Assembly (NCBI GenBank): GCA_035718275.1
Contig: DASTHI010000001.1
Span: 1-64,000 of the forward strand
Reading direction: 5' to 3'
Length of the DNA stretch: 64,000 nt
Origin: Pseudolabrys sp035718275
GTDB lineage: Bacteria > Pseudomonadota > Alphaproteobacteria > Rhizobiales > Xanthobacteraceae
Shown: positions 42,935 through 51,155 of the stretch, in pieces
How positions within the stretch are numbered: position 1 is the first letter of the stretch
How the letters are laid out: each line of letters starts with the position of its first letter
Translations under genes and position numbers: made by a program
Notes under the pieces: generated by a model
Databases searched by the model: none
Seen by the model: only the letters and a program-made list of their open reading frames with translations
Told to the model about the DNA's origin: nothing

Positions 42935-44773
42935 CTATCCGCGCAGCGCTCTCAACGCATTGAAGATAACGGCCACGTCGATAGCTTCCTGCAGGATAGC
43001 CCCTTCAACCGGCGCCAGGATACCAAAGGCGGCCGCAATCATGGCAATACCTGAGAGGCCCATGCCGGCTACTACGCTTTCCAGGGCGATGCGCCGGGAA
43101 CGGCGAGCGATTCGGATCGCCGGCAGCACGCGATCCAGCTGATCGACAAGCAGGACAACGTCCGCCGCCTCCGCGGATGCGGCCGCCCCCTTCGCGCCCA
43201 TGGCGACTCCCACATCCGCCGCAGCCAGGGCCGGCGCGTCATTGATCCCATCTCCGATCATCATGACCGGACCGTTCTTGCGCTCCGACAACACCACGAG
43301 GATCTTCTGATCGGGCGAGAGTTCGGAGCGGACGAGGTCTAGGGAGAGGTTCGTGGCGATCGAGTCAGCGACGTCGCGCCGGTCGCCTGTCGCGAGAACG
43401 ATGCGCTCGATGCCCATCTTTCGCAATTCGCGCAGCATACCCTCGGTGCCCGCGCGCAGTTCGTCCGCAAGGACAAGATACCCGGCGATGCGGCCGTCGA
43501 TGCCGACTGCGACAGTAAGGTCGCCTGGAGCTCGAGCCCCAGGCGACAATGAGAATTCTGCATCTTCGATCATCCTGCTGGCAAAGCGGATCCCTCCGAC
43601 GACGACATCATGTCCTTCCACTTTTCCAACGACGCCATCCCCCGGGGTTTCCGCCACATTCGAGGGCACTGACAGCGATAACCCCCTGTTTCGCGCTTCT
43701 GTGACGATCGTCTTGGCTATGATGTGCTTCGAGACCTGATCGAGCGAGGCGGCAAGCCGCAACAGTTCATCGGGCCTTATCCCGGGAGCTGTCTTGATGG
43801 ACATCATGCTGGCTTCGCCAATCGTCAGCGTTCCCGTCTTGTCGATGACGACCGATCGCACCTTGGCCAACATCTCGATTGCCTTTCCGCCCTTAATCAG
43901 GATCCCGAGCTTGGCGGCCCGCGAGAGGCCAGAGACGATGGCAACCGGCACAGCCAGGATAAGCGGACAGGGCGTAGCGACCACCAGCACAGCCACTGCC
44001 CTGACGGGATCATCACTGAACCACCAGGCGGCGGCCGCGAGCGCGACGGTGACCGCCAGGAAGACCCACGCATAGCGATCGGCGAGCCGCGACATCGGTG
44101 CGCGCGAGCGCTGAGCGGCTTCCACCAGTCGTACAATTCCGGCGTAGGTGCTTTCGGCAGCCCGGCGGACAGCCTTAAGATCGAAGGCCTCCCCGGCGTT
44201 GCTGGAGCCGCTGAGCACCAGATCGCCAGGTCGTGCCTTTACAGGGAGTGATTCGCCCGTCAGGGCTGATTGATCGAGCACCGCAAGGCCAGCGGCAACA
44301 TTCCCGTCCACTGGCAGCACGTCGCCGTGACGGACGAGCAGCCGGTCTCCCGGCACAATTTGGTCGAGGGAAACCTCCTCCAGTTGCCTGTTGCGATGCC
44401 GCAGCGCGGTACGGGGCACTCTGGCGAGCAGCGCGGTCATTTCTCGCCGGGCCGCACGCTCGGCGAAGCTCTCGAGATACTGCCCTCCTGCGTACATCAA
44501 GGCGACGATGGACGCGGCGAGAGCTTCGCCGAAGGCAAGCGCGGCAGTCATCGATAGAGCGGCCACGATGTCCAGCCCGATCTCCCCGCGCCGCAGACTC
44601 GTCACAATCTCGATGGCCAAGGCGAGCAGCACCGGCACGGTGACTGCGGTCCAGATTATCCGCGCGAGCTCGGCCTGCCCGGCGAGGACGACAACAATTC
44701 CGCCCGACAGCCCCACGGCCGCGATGACCGCGAGAGCGGAGCGCGTGAGGGAAAGCACTCGGTGCATCGACAT
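42935..44773 (-). CDS. P1B-type heavy-metal ATPase
   Basis: A 612-residue transport ATPase. It has actuator ALTGES, the membrane ion site TPCPL (instead of CPC, CPH or SPC), the phosphorylation site DKTGTLT and the hinge GDGINDAPAL. No N-terminal metal-binding domain or His-rich tail is present, and the usual SEHPLA nucleotide motif reads SKHIIA. It probably exports a divalent metal, but the TPC motif leaves nickel, cobalt, iron or zinc open. It is divergent from a small membrane protein gene. Confidence 0.9.
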   Translation of the reverse strand: MSMHRVLSLTRSALAVIAAVGLSGGIVVVLAGQAELARIIWTAVTVPVLLALAIEIVTSLRRGEIGLDIVAALSMTAALAFGEALAASIVALMYAGGQYLESFAERAARREMTALLARVPRTALRHRNRQLEEVSLDQIVPGDRLLVRHGDVLPVDGNVAAGLAVLDQSALTGESLPVKARPGDLVLSGSSNAGEAFDLKAVRRAAESTYAGIVRLVEAAQRSRAPMSRLADRYAWVFLAVTVALAAAAWWFSDDPVRAVAVLVVATPCPLILAVPVAIVSGLSRAAKLGILIKGGKAIEMLAKVRSVVIDKTGTLTIGEASMMSIKTAPGIRPDELLRLAASLDQVSKHIIAKTIVTEARNRGLSLSVPSNVAETPGDGVVGKVEGHDVVVGGIRFASRMIEDAEFSLSPGARAPGDLTVAVGIDGRIAGYLVLADELRAGTEGMLRELRKMGIERIVLATGDRRDVADSIATNLSLDLVRSELSPDQKILVVLSERKNGPVMMIGDGINDAPALAAADVGVAMGAKGAAASAEAADVVLLVDQLDRVLPAIRIARRSRRIALESVVAGMGLSGIAMIAAAFGILAPVEGAILQEAIDVAVIFNALRALRG

Positions 44774-44905
44774 AGGTTAAGTCTGTGCGCCCGAACTCCT
44801 GCTGGCTATGCGCAGGATCAAACGCGAGTTGCGTTGGATGTTCCCGCTATGGGCTTGATCTTCCACCCGGATTCGAAGACATTGCGGCGCTGAAAGGGAC
44901 ACGCA

Positions 44906-45148
44906 ATGGCACAGGCTCGCCGCATCCTCTGGCTCAATGTCATCACCGTCATCAGCGCCGCGATCCTGATCGGCGCCGAGGTGTTCGGAGCGGCGTTCGC
45001 CGGCTCGTGGGCGATCGCCACGTTGTTCGACCTTGGTGGACTTGGCGCCCGAGTGCTCGACGTGATCTTCGTCGTCGGCGGTTTCGCCATCATGGTGCAG
45101 TTCATTCGCGCCGCGCACCGCATCGAGCCGTTCACCGCTCGCGAGTGA
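44906..45148 (+). CDS. Small membrane protein beside the metal ATPase, unknown
   Basis: An 80-residue protein with two hydrophobic segments (about residues 9-30 and 52-68) separated by GSWAIATLFDLGGLG. It ends with a short charged tail (RIEPFTARE). I do not recognise a family. It is transcribed away from the P1B ATPase gene, 133 bp apart, so the two may share control. The codon use is like its neighbours. Confidence 0.6.
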   Translation: MAQARRILWLNVITVISAAILIGAEVFGAAFAGSWAIATLFDLGGLGARVLDVIFVVGGFAIMVQFIRAAHRIEPFTARE

Positions 45149-45639
45149 AGACACGTTGACGAGAAAGTTAAGAAAGTTTTTTCATGCAGCGAACTAATTC
45201 GCTTGCATGACTCAGCAAAATTACTTATTTCGGTTGTGCCCAATTTCGCACGTGCCTGTGGCCGTGTGTCGGTCGGTAGGTAGCCGGACAAGAGGCCGGC
45301 CAGCCGCCTGGAGAGAAGAGCCAAGCTCTCCAAGAAATCTGACCGGCAGCTGGAGGCGAAACCAGCACACTCTGCTCTCAGCAGGGGACGCGGCTTAAAG
45401 CAACGACGATCGGGCTTCCTTGGTCTCTGCCGGCTTCCACCACTGGCGCGGGTCACCGAAGAGGCTTGTTCATCTTTGCCGGCCGTGCGGACGGGGATTA
45501 TCCCCATCCAATCCAAGGCAGCATGAGCGGGAGACGATGCGTGTAGCGTTGGCGCGTCCCCATCGCGCGCAGACGCGTACCCTCGTTCACCGCGACATCG
45601 GGAGCTTGATGGCTCCTCAGCCGTTGGGGAATAACGCAG
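45149..45639 (+). ncRNA. Structured 5' leader of ornithine decarboxylase (speF-motif candidate)
   Basis: A 491-bp non-coding stretch directly before the ODC gene. At its upstream end is a 29-bp dyad (45182-45193 with 45198-45210). Then comes a series of hairpins: GGAGAG/CTCTCC (45310-45331), GCTGG/CCAGC (45349-45366), CTGC/GCAG (45372-45384), GGGGA/TCCCC (45493-45505) and GGAGC/GCTCC (45601-45616). In alphaproteobacteria a long conserved RNA named speF lies before ODC genes, so position and length fit, but I cannot align it. A 63-codon frame (45207-45398, rich in arginine) may be a leader peptide or chance. Confidence 0.55.
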
Positions 45640-46770
45640 ATGACACAGCGCATCCGCGAGTTTCTACGCAAACGTAACGACGAGGGGCCCTGCCTCGTCG
45701 TCGACCTTGATGTCGTTCGGGATAACTACAGCGCTTTCGCCAAGGCGCTTCCCGACACGCGCGTATTCTATGCCGTGAAGGCCAACCCGGCGCCAGAAGT
45801 CCTGGCGCTGCTGGCCAAGCTCGGGTCGTGCTTTGACACCGCCTCGATCGCCGAAATCGAAATGGTGCTGGCGACAGGGGCGACGCCCGATCGCATCAGC
45901 TACGGGAACACGATCAAGAAAGAGCGTGACATCGCCCGCGCCTTTGCGCTCGGCGTGCGGCTCTATGCCGTGGACTGCAAGGCCGAGGTCGACAAGATCG
46001 CGCGCGCCGCGCCGAAAAGCCGGGTGTTCTGCCGGATTCTCTCCGACTGTGTCGGAGCGGATTGGCCGCTCTCGCGCAAATTCGGCTGCGAGCCTGCCAT
46101 GGCCGTGGAGGTGCTGGAGCACGCGCTCAAGGCCGGTCTTGAGCCAGTCGGCGTGTCATTCCATGTCGGTTCGCAGCAGCGCAATCAGCACGCCTGGGAT
46201 CGCGCACTGGCGTCAGCGGCGGCGGTCTTTCGGGAATGCAGCGAGCGTGGAATGCAGCTCACGATGGTCAATCTCGGGGGCGGCTTTCCGACGAAGTACC
46301 TGAAGAACGTGCCTTCCGTGAAAACCTACGGAACGGCGATCTTTAAGGCATTGCGGAAGCACTTCGGCAACCGAATCCCGGAAACGATCATCGAGCCCGG
46401 TCGCGGCCTGGTCGGCAATGCCGGTACCATCGAAGCGGAAGTGGTTCTCGTCTCCAAGAAGAGCGACGAGGACGATGTCCGCTGGGTATATCTCGACATC
46501 GGAAAGTTCGGCGGGCTGGCCGAGACGATGGACGAATCGATCCGATACCCCATCCGTACACCGCGGGATGGCGATGCCCTTGCACCTTGCGTCCTTGCGG
46601 GGCCGACCTGCGACTCGGCGGACGTGCTGTACGAGAGGGAGCCGTACATGCTCCCGGTGAGCCTCGAGATCGGCGACAAGGTGCTGATTGAGGGTACCGG
46701 TGCCTACACGGCGACCTACTCTTCGGTCTGTTTCAACGGCTTCTCGCCGCTGAAGACCTATCACATCTGA
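45640..46770 (+). CDS. Ornithine/lysine decarboxylase, alanine-racemase fold
   Basis: A 376-residue PLP enzyme of the eukaryote-like ODC group. The PLP lysine is in FYAVKANPAPEVL near residue 48. Further marks are HVGSQQ, NLGGGFPTKY, EPGRGLVGNAG and the substrate-binding GPTCDSADVL with the catalytic cysteine, then the tyrosine in GAYTATYSSVCFNGF. It makes putrescine (and possibly cadaverine) for the homospermidine synthase encoded two genes on. The structured leader suggests RNA-level control by polyamines or ornithine. Confidence 0.93.
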   Translation: MTQRIREFLRKRNDEGPCLVVDLDVVRDNYSAFAKALPDTRVFYAVKANPAPEVLALLAKLGSCFDTASIAEIEMVLATGATPDRISYGNTIKKERDIARAFALGVRLYAVDCKAEVDKIARAAPKSRVFCRILSDCVGADWPLSRKFGCEPAMAVEVLEHALKAGLEPVGVSFHVGSQQRNQHAWDRALASAAAVFRECSERGMQLTMVNLGGGFPTKYLKNVPSVKTYGTAIFKALRKHFGNRIPETIIEPGRGLVGNAGTIEAEVVLVSKKSDEDDVRWVYLDIGKFGGLAETMDESIRYPIRTPRDGDALAPCVLAGPTCDSADVLYEREPYMLPVSLEIGDKVLIEGTGAYTATYSSVCFNGFSPLKTYHI

Positions 46771-46776
46771 AACCAA

Positions 46777-46810
46777 GCCTTGCCTCCCTTCATCTTTCGG
46801 GAGGCAAGGC
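46777..46810. repeat. Perfect 12-bp hairpin after the decarboxylase gene
   Basis: GCCTTGCCTCCC (46777-46788) pairs exactly with GGGAGGCAAGGC (46799-46810) around a 10-base loop, seven bases after the decarboxylase stop. No T-run follows. It is either a factor-dependent terminator or a processing/stability element between the decarboxylase and the downstream GNAT gene. Confidence 0.7.
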
Positions 46811-46900
46811 GCGAGTGCGGCGGAAGGACGCGTGCCCATGCGCGCGGATCTTCCAGCGGACCCCTCGCACGTTTGCGAGCGACGGAAGTGAGGAAAGGGT

Positions 46901-47428
46901 ATGGTTTCCATCAGGAAAGAGCGTGCTGCGGATTTGACGTCTCGCGAGCGGCTGCTCGATGACGCCTTCGGTCGCGCCCGCTGGCGGAAGACATCCCAGC
47001 GATTGCGGCACGGGCGTGCGCCGGCCGAGGGTCTTTCCTTCGTGGCAGCGGAGGGCGGTCGTATCATCGGCACGGCTCGACTGTGGGAGGTCACTTGCCA
47101 TGCCGGCAGACGCGCCCTGCTCCTTGGGCCAGTCGCCGTAGCTGCCGAGTGCCGCAATCGCGGCGTGGGTGCGGCACTCGTGCGCCATTCGATCAATGCC
47201 GCGCGCCGACGCGGGCACCGTGCCATCGTCCTGATCGGCGACGCCTCCTATTATGCCCGGTTCGGTTTTTCGTCCGCCAAGACACTGGGGTTGCGAATGC
47301 CCGGACCTTTTGATCCAGAGCGCCTGCTAGGACTCGAACTCTCCCCAGGTGCGCTCGATGGTGCGCGCGGGCTGCTGCGGGCCGACGGCCGTGTGCTTGA
47401 ACCGGAGATCGCGGCTTCGGCGGCCTGA
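46901..47428 (+). CDS. GNAT family N-acetyltransferase
   Basis: A 175-residue acetyltransferase of the YhbS-like type. The acetyl-CoA-binding motif is LGPVAVAAECRNRGVGAALVRHSI near residues 68-91, and GDASYYARFGFSSA follows. It begins with ATG after GAGGAAAGG. Because it sits between ornithine decarboxylase and homospermidine synthase, a polyamine or amino-acid substrate is tempting, but YhbS-type sequences do not reveal the acceptor. Confidence 0.82.
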   Translation: MVSIRKERAADLTSRERLLDDAFGRARWRKTSQRLRHGRAPAEGLSFVAAEGGRIIGTARLWEVTCHAGRRALLLGPVAVAAECRNRGVGAALVRHSINAARRRGHRAIVLIGDASYYARFGFSSAKTLGLRMPGPFDPERLLGLELSPGALDGARGLLRADGRVLEPEIAASAA

Positions 47429-47530
47429 AATTCCAGCAAAATTACGTGGAAGCCGGCGCAGCATGTGTCCGGCAAGTATTCCGTTCACGCTCTGGGGCGG
47501 ATATGACCAGCCTTTTTGGAGATATTAACG

Positions 47531-48961
47531 ATGCCCAAATGGCCAGTGCATGCCCGTGTCAGCGGGCCCATCGTAATGATCGGCTTCGGTTCGATCGGAA
47601 AGGGCACACTGCCGCTGATCGAGCGTCACTTTGCCTATGACAAGTCCCGTTTTGTGGTGATCGATCCGGAAGACAAGGACCGCAAGATGCTGGACGATCG
47701 GGGAATCCGATTCGTCCATCAGGCTGTGACCAAAGACAATTACCGGCACCTGCTCACGCCGCTGCTGACCGCAGGAGGGGGCCAGGGCTTCTGCGTGAAC
47801 GTTTCGGTGGATACGTCCTCGCTGGACATCATGGAGCTCTGCCGGGAAATCGGCGCGCTTTATGTTGATACGGTCGTTGAGCCTTGGGCCGGCTTCTATT
47901 TTGACACCCATCTGGGACCGGAAGCGCGATCGAACTATGCCCTGCGCGAGACGATCCTCGCTGCGCGCCGAAAACGCCCGGGAGGGCCGACGGCCGTGTC
48001 CTGCTGCGGAGCCAATCCCGGCATGGTCTCGTGGTTCGTCAAGCAGGCCCTACTCAACATAGCAAACGACGTGGGCTTGAAGTTCAAGGAGCCAAAGACC
48101 CGCGATGAATGGGGGCGTCTCGCCCGAAAGCTGGGCGTCAAGGGCATCCACATCGCCGAACGTGATACGCAGAGAGCCAAGCAGCCGAAACCGCTAGACG
48201 TCTTCGTGAACACGTGGTCGGTCGAAGGCTTTATCGCGGAAGGGCTGCAACCGGCAGAACTCGGTTGGGGCACTCACGAAAAATGGATGCCGCCAAATGC
48301 ACGTCGGCACAAAGGCGGCTGCGGCGCGGCCATATTTCTGCTGCAGCCTGGGGCGAATACCCGCGTGCTCTCCTGGACGCCGACAGGGCAGGCACAATAC
48401 GGCTTCCTCGTCACCCACAACGAGTCGATCTCGATCGCCGACTACTTCACGCTGCGGCGCGGACGCAAGACCATCTACCGTCCGACGTGTCACTATGCCT
48501 ATCACCCGTGCAACGACGCCGTCCTATCGCTGCACGAAATCTTCGGCCGGGCGGGCCAGCGGCAAAAAGGCATCCACATCCTGGATGAACACGAAATCGC
48601 GGACGGCATTGATGAACTTGGGGTGCTCGTCTACGGGCACAAGAAAAACGCCTACTGGTATGGATCACAGCTTTCGATTGACGAGACGCGCGCAATTGCT
48701 CCCTATCAGAACGCAACAGGTCTGCAGGTCACCTCCGCGGTGATGGCCGGCATGGTATGGGCGCTGGAGAATCCGAATTCCGGCATCGTCGAAACCGATG
48801 AAATGGATTTTCGTCGCTGCCTCGAAGTACAGAAGCCTTATCTCGGCCCTGTCATCGGTACGTACACGGATTGGACGCCCTTGACGGGTCGGCCGGGTCT
48901 TTTTCCGGAAGACATTGACAAGCGCGATCCTTGGCAGTTCCGGAATGTGCTGATGCGATGA
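47531..48961 (+). CDS. hss: Homospermidine synthase
   Basis: A 476-residue NAD-dependent enzyme that joins two putrescines (or putrescine and spermidine) to homospermidine, the typical polyamine of many alphaproteobacteria. The NAD-binding motif is VMIGFGSIGKG near residues 15-25. The following LPLIERHFAY, VNVSVDTSSLDIMELC and YVDTVVEPWAGFY are near-identical in character to the Blastochloris enzyme, and the length matches (about 477). The ATG at 47531 is supported by GGAG at 47517-47520. It ends 4 bp from the convergent WD40 gene. Confidence 0.95.
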   Translation: MPKWPVHARVSGPIVMIGFGSIGKGTLPLIERHFAYDKSRFVVIDPEDKDRKMLDDRGIRFVHQAVTKDNYRHLLTPLLTAGGGQGFCVNVSVDTSSLDIMELCREIGALYVDTVVEPWAGFYFDTHLGPEARSNYALRETILAARRKRPGGPTAVSCCGANPGMVSWFVKQALLNIANDVGLKFKEPKTRDEWGRLARKLGVKGIHIAERDTQRAKQPKPLDVFVNTWSVEGFIAEGLQPAELGWGTHEKWMPPNARRHKGGCGAAIFLLQPGANTRVLSWTPTGQAQYGFLVTHNESISIADYFTLRRGRKTIYRPTCHYAYHPCNDAVLSLHEIFGRAGQRQKGIHILDEHEIADGIDELGVLVYGHKKNAYWYGSQLSIDETRAIAPYQNATGLQVTSAVMAGMVWALENPNSGIVETDEMDFRRCLEVQKPYLGPVIGTYTDWTPLTGRPGLFPEDIDKRDPWQFRNVLMR

Positions 48962-48965
48962 ATCC

Positions 48966-49970
48966 CTACAAGGCCAGGATACCGGCCTCTCCGGATTCAG
49001 TGCCATATGCGAGCCTTTGGCCGCCAATATCCCAGGCCAGTGCCGTCACTGGCTGGCCGTCCTGTTCTCGCACCGCAATTAGTGCGCCATCATCGATGCG
49101 CACGAGCCTCACGGCACCATTCGCATAACCGGTGGCCACGACAGGCTGACGCGGATGCGAGGCGACGACCGACACACGCATGTCGGCAGGCGCGAGGATT
49201 TTAGGTTGCCTTCCCATCGGTCCGTCTTTCCCATCGAAGGGCCAGAGGACAAGCTGCTCGGAGCCCGAGGTGGCGAGGAAATCCCCTCCCGCTGTCCAAC
49301 TGAGAGAGCGCACGCGCGCAGAATAGCCTGACATCCGCATGTGCCTGCTGTCCGCAAGCCGCCAGCCGTGCAGCGCCGGCTCTTGCATGCTGGTTACCAC
49401 AAAGCGCCCGTCAGGACTGACGGTCACGCCGAGATGCGATCCTTTCCAGTCGAGGAATTCCGGTTTCGCACCACTTGCATTGGGAAACCAAAGTGTGACG
49501 CCATTGTAATGAGAGATCACGACACGCAACCCTTTCGGCGCGAACGCCAGGCCTGCGACGGTCGAGGGTGCCTCCAGCGTGCGCAGATCCCCCTTTTTGG
49601 TGCGTACGTGAGCGAACTTGCCTGCCGACCACGCAATCGAGCCATCCGGCCCGATAGCCACCTGATCGATCCAGCGCTTCTTCTCGTCCCTCTCGATTGT
49701 GCGTGGCGCCCCGTCTGCAGCGATTTCGCTGAGCGTGCCATCGTCGCCTCCGGTGATGACGCGGCGTCCGTCGGAACCACTGGCCAAAATGGCGCCGGAA
49801 TGCACAGATACGCGCCGCTCGATATCAGTATCTACAAAAAGCAGCGCTTCCTCGCCCATTACGAAAACAGCTGTCGCGTCGAGGAAGTGCAGACCCACGA
49901 CCACGCCGCCGGCATTCAACCGGGTGACGCGATCGGCAAGAGACGGGACTGTGGACTGAGCTTCGCTCAC
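48966..49970 (-). CDS. WD40-like beta-propeller protein coupled to the GTPase
   Basis: A 334-residue protein built of repeated strands with segments such as DGRRVITGGDDGTLSEI, VTVSPDGRFVVTSMQEPALHGWRL, SLSWTAGGDFLATSGSEQLVLWPF and VVASHPRQPVVATGYANGAVRLVRI. These are WD40/YVTN-like blades, about seven in total. No signal peptide is present. The GTG start at 49970 lies one base after the stop of the COG0523 GTPase gene; a longer frame would run into that gene. A scaffold or regulatory partner role is inferred from this coupling. Confidence 0.8.
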   Translation of the reverse strand: MSEAQSTVPSLADRVTRLNAGGVVVGLHFLDATAVFVMGEEALLFVDTDIERRVSVHSGAILASGSDGRRVITGGDDGTLSEIAADGAPRTIERDEKKRWIDQVAIGPDGSIAWSAGKFAHVRTKKGDLRTLEAPSTVAGLAFAPKGLRVVISHYNGVTLWFPNASGAKPEFLDWKGSHLGVTVSPDGRFVVTSMQEPALHGWRLADSRHMRMSGYSARVRSLSWTAGGDFLATSGSEQLVLWPFDGKDGPMGRQPKILAPADMRVSVVASHPRQPVVATGYANGAVRLVRIDDGALIAVREQDGQPVTALAWDIGGQRLAYGTESGEAGILAL

Positions 49971-49971
49971 T

Positions 49972-51009
49972 TTACGCAATGCAGCTTTCGAAGCCCCGGC
50001 GAATTCTTTCTTCGGGCAGGTTGCGGCCAATGAACACGATCTTGCTCTCCCGCTTTTCGTCCGCGCGCCAGGGGCGCTGATGATCCCCGTCAAGGATCAT
50101 GTGCACTCCCTGAAACACGAAGCGTTCGGGATCGTCCTTAAAAGAGAGAATGCCCTTGCAGCGCAAGATATTAGGCCCGTCCTTGGCGACGAGATCCTGT
50201 ATCCATGGAAGGAATTTGTCGGCGTTCAGCGGCCGTTCGGTCTTCAGCGCCACTGATTGCATGTCCTCGTCGTGGTAGTGTTTGACCCCATTGCCGTGAT
50301 GGTGATGGTGGCTGTGCTCATGATGATCGTGGTCGTGGTGTTGTTCGTCCGAATCCAGAAATGAAGGTTCGATCTCGAGAATGCGATCGAGATCGAAGGC
50401 ATTGCGGCCAAGCACGTGATCGATGTCGATTTTTGCTCGTTCGGTCCGGTGAAGTGTCGCATAGGGATTCAAACCCCGAATGCGTGCTTCCAATTCGCGC
50501 AGTTCTTCGGGCGCCACGAGGTCAGTCTTGTTGATGAGGATCACGTCGGCAAAAGCAATCTGATTTTTGGCTTCAGGCGCGTCCTTTAGTCGATCGGTCA
50601 GCCACTTGGCATCGGCAACCGTCACCACCGCATCCAGCTTGGTTTTCGCACCGACCGCCTCATCCATAAAAAAGGTCTGCGCGACTGGCGCTGGGTCCGC
50701 CAGACCTGTTGTCTCCACGATAATCGCGTCGAACTTGCCCTTACGCCGCATTAGGCCGTCGATTATCCGCACCAAGTCACCACGAACGGTGCAGCAGATG
50801 CAGCCATTATTCATCTCGAAGACTTCCTCATCGGCGTTCACGACGAGGTCGTTATCAATGCCTATCTCGCCAAACTCGTTGACAATCACGGCAAACTTTT
50901 TGCCGTGCGGCTCCGAGAGGATACGGTTGAGCAACGTGGTCTTTCCCGCCCCCAAATAGCCCGTAAGCACGGTAACTGGAATCTTTTCAATAGATTGGCC
51001 GATTGACAT
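49972..51009 (-). CDS. COG0523 (CobW-like) GTPase with histidine-rich segment
   Basis: A 345-residue G3E GTPase. The P-loop is GYLGAGKTTLL (17-27), the metal-binding CxCC motif is C70-I-C72-C73, and NKTD (160-163) recognises guanine. A very histidine-rich stretch lies at residues 223-247, before the CobW C-terminal domain. Such proteins are metal (mostly zinc) chaperones or insertases, often made under zinc limitation. It is coupled to the WD40-like gene. Cobalt delivery to nitrile hydratase is an alternative but is not supported by position. Confidence 0.92.
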   Translation of the reverse strand: MSIGQSIEKIPVTVLTGYLGAGKTTLLNRILSEPHGKKFAVIVNEFGEIGIDNDLVVNADEEVFEMNNGCICCTVRGDLVRIIDGLMRRKGKFDAIIVETTGLADPAPVAQTFFMDEAVGAKTKLDAVVTVADAKWLTDRLKDAPEAKNQIAFADVILINKTDLVAPEELRELEARIRGLNPYATLHRTERAKIDIDHVLGRNAFDLDRILEIEPSFLDSDEQHHDHDHHEHSHHHHHGNGVKHYHDEDMQSVALKTERPLNADKFLPWIQDLVAKDGPNILRCKGILSFKDDPERFVFQGVHMILDGDHQRPWRADEKRESKIVFIGRNLPEERIRRGFESCIA

Positions 51010-51155
51010 GCAAAATCATTGCTCCTTTGAGCACCACATATAAGCAATATGGCGCCGATGCACAAAACCCGCCCGCTGGATGAGCCAGCCGAACAGCGCC
51101 TGCTTTTGATATGCGCCCTGAGCGGATCTGGCAGCGTCACGTGGAAGCGCTAGCT

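Noticed and set aside
51036..51050. Palindrome CATATAAGCAATATG upstream of the COG0523 gene as a Zur box
   Set aside because: It lacks the TTATAA core and 18-bp spacing of the box found at 57288, so it cannot be called a Zur site from sequence alone.
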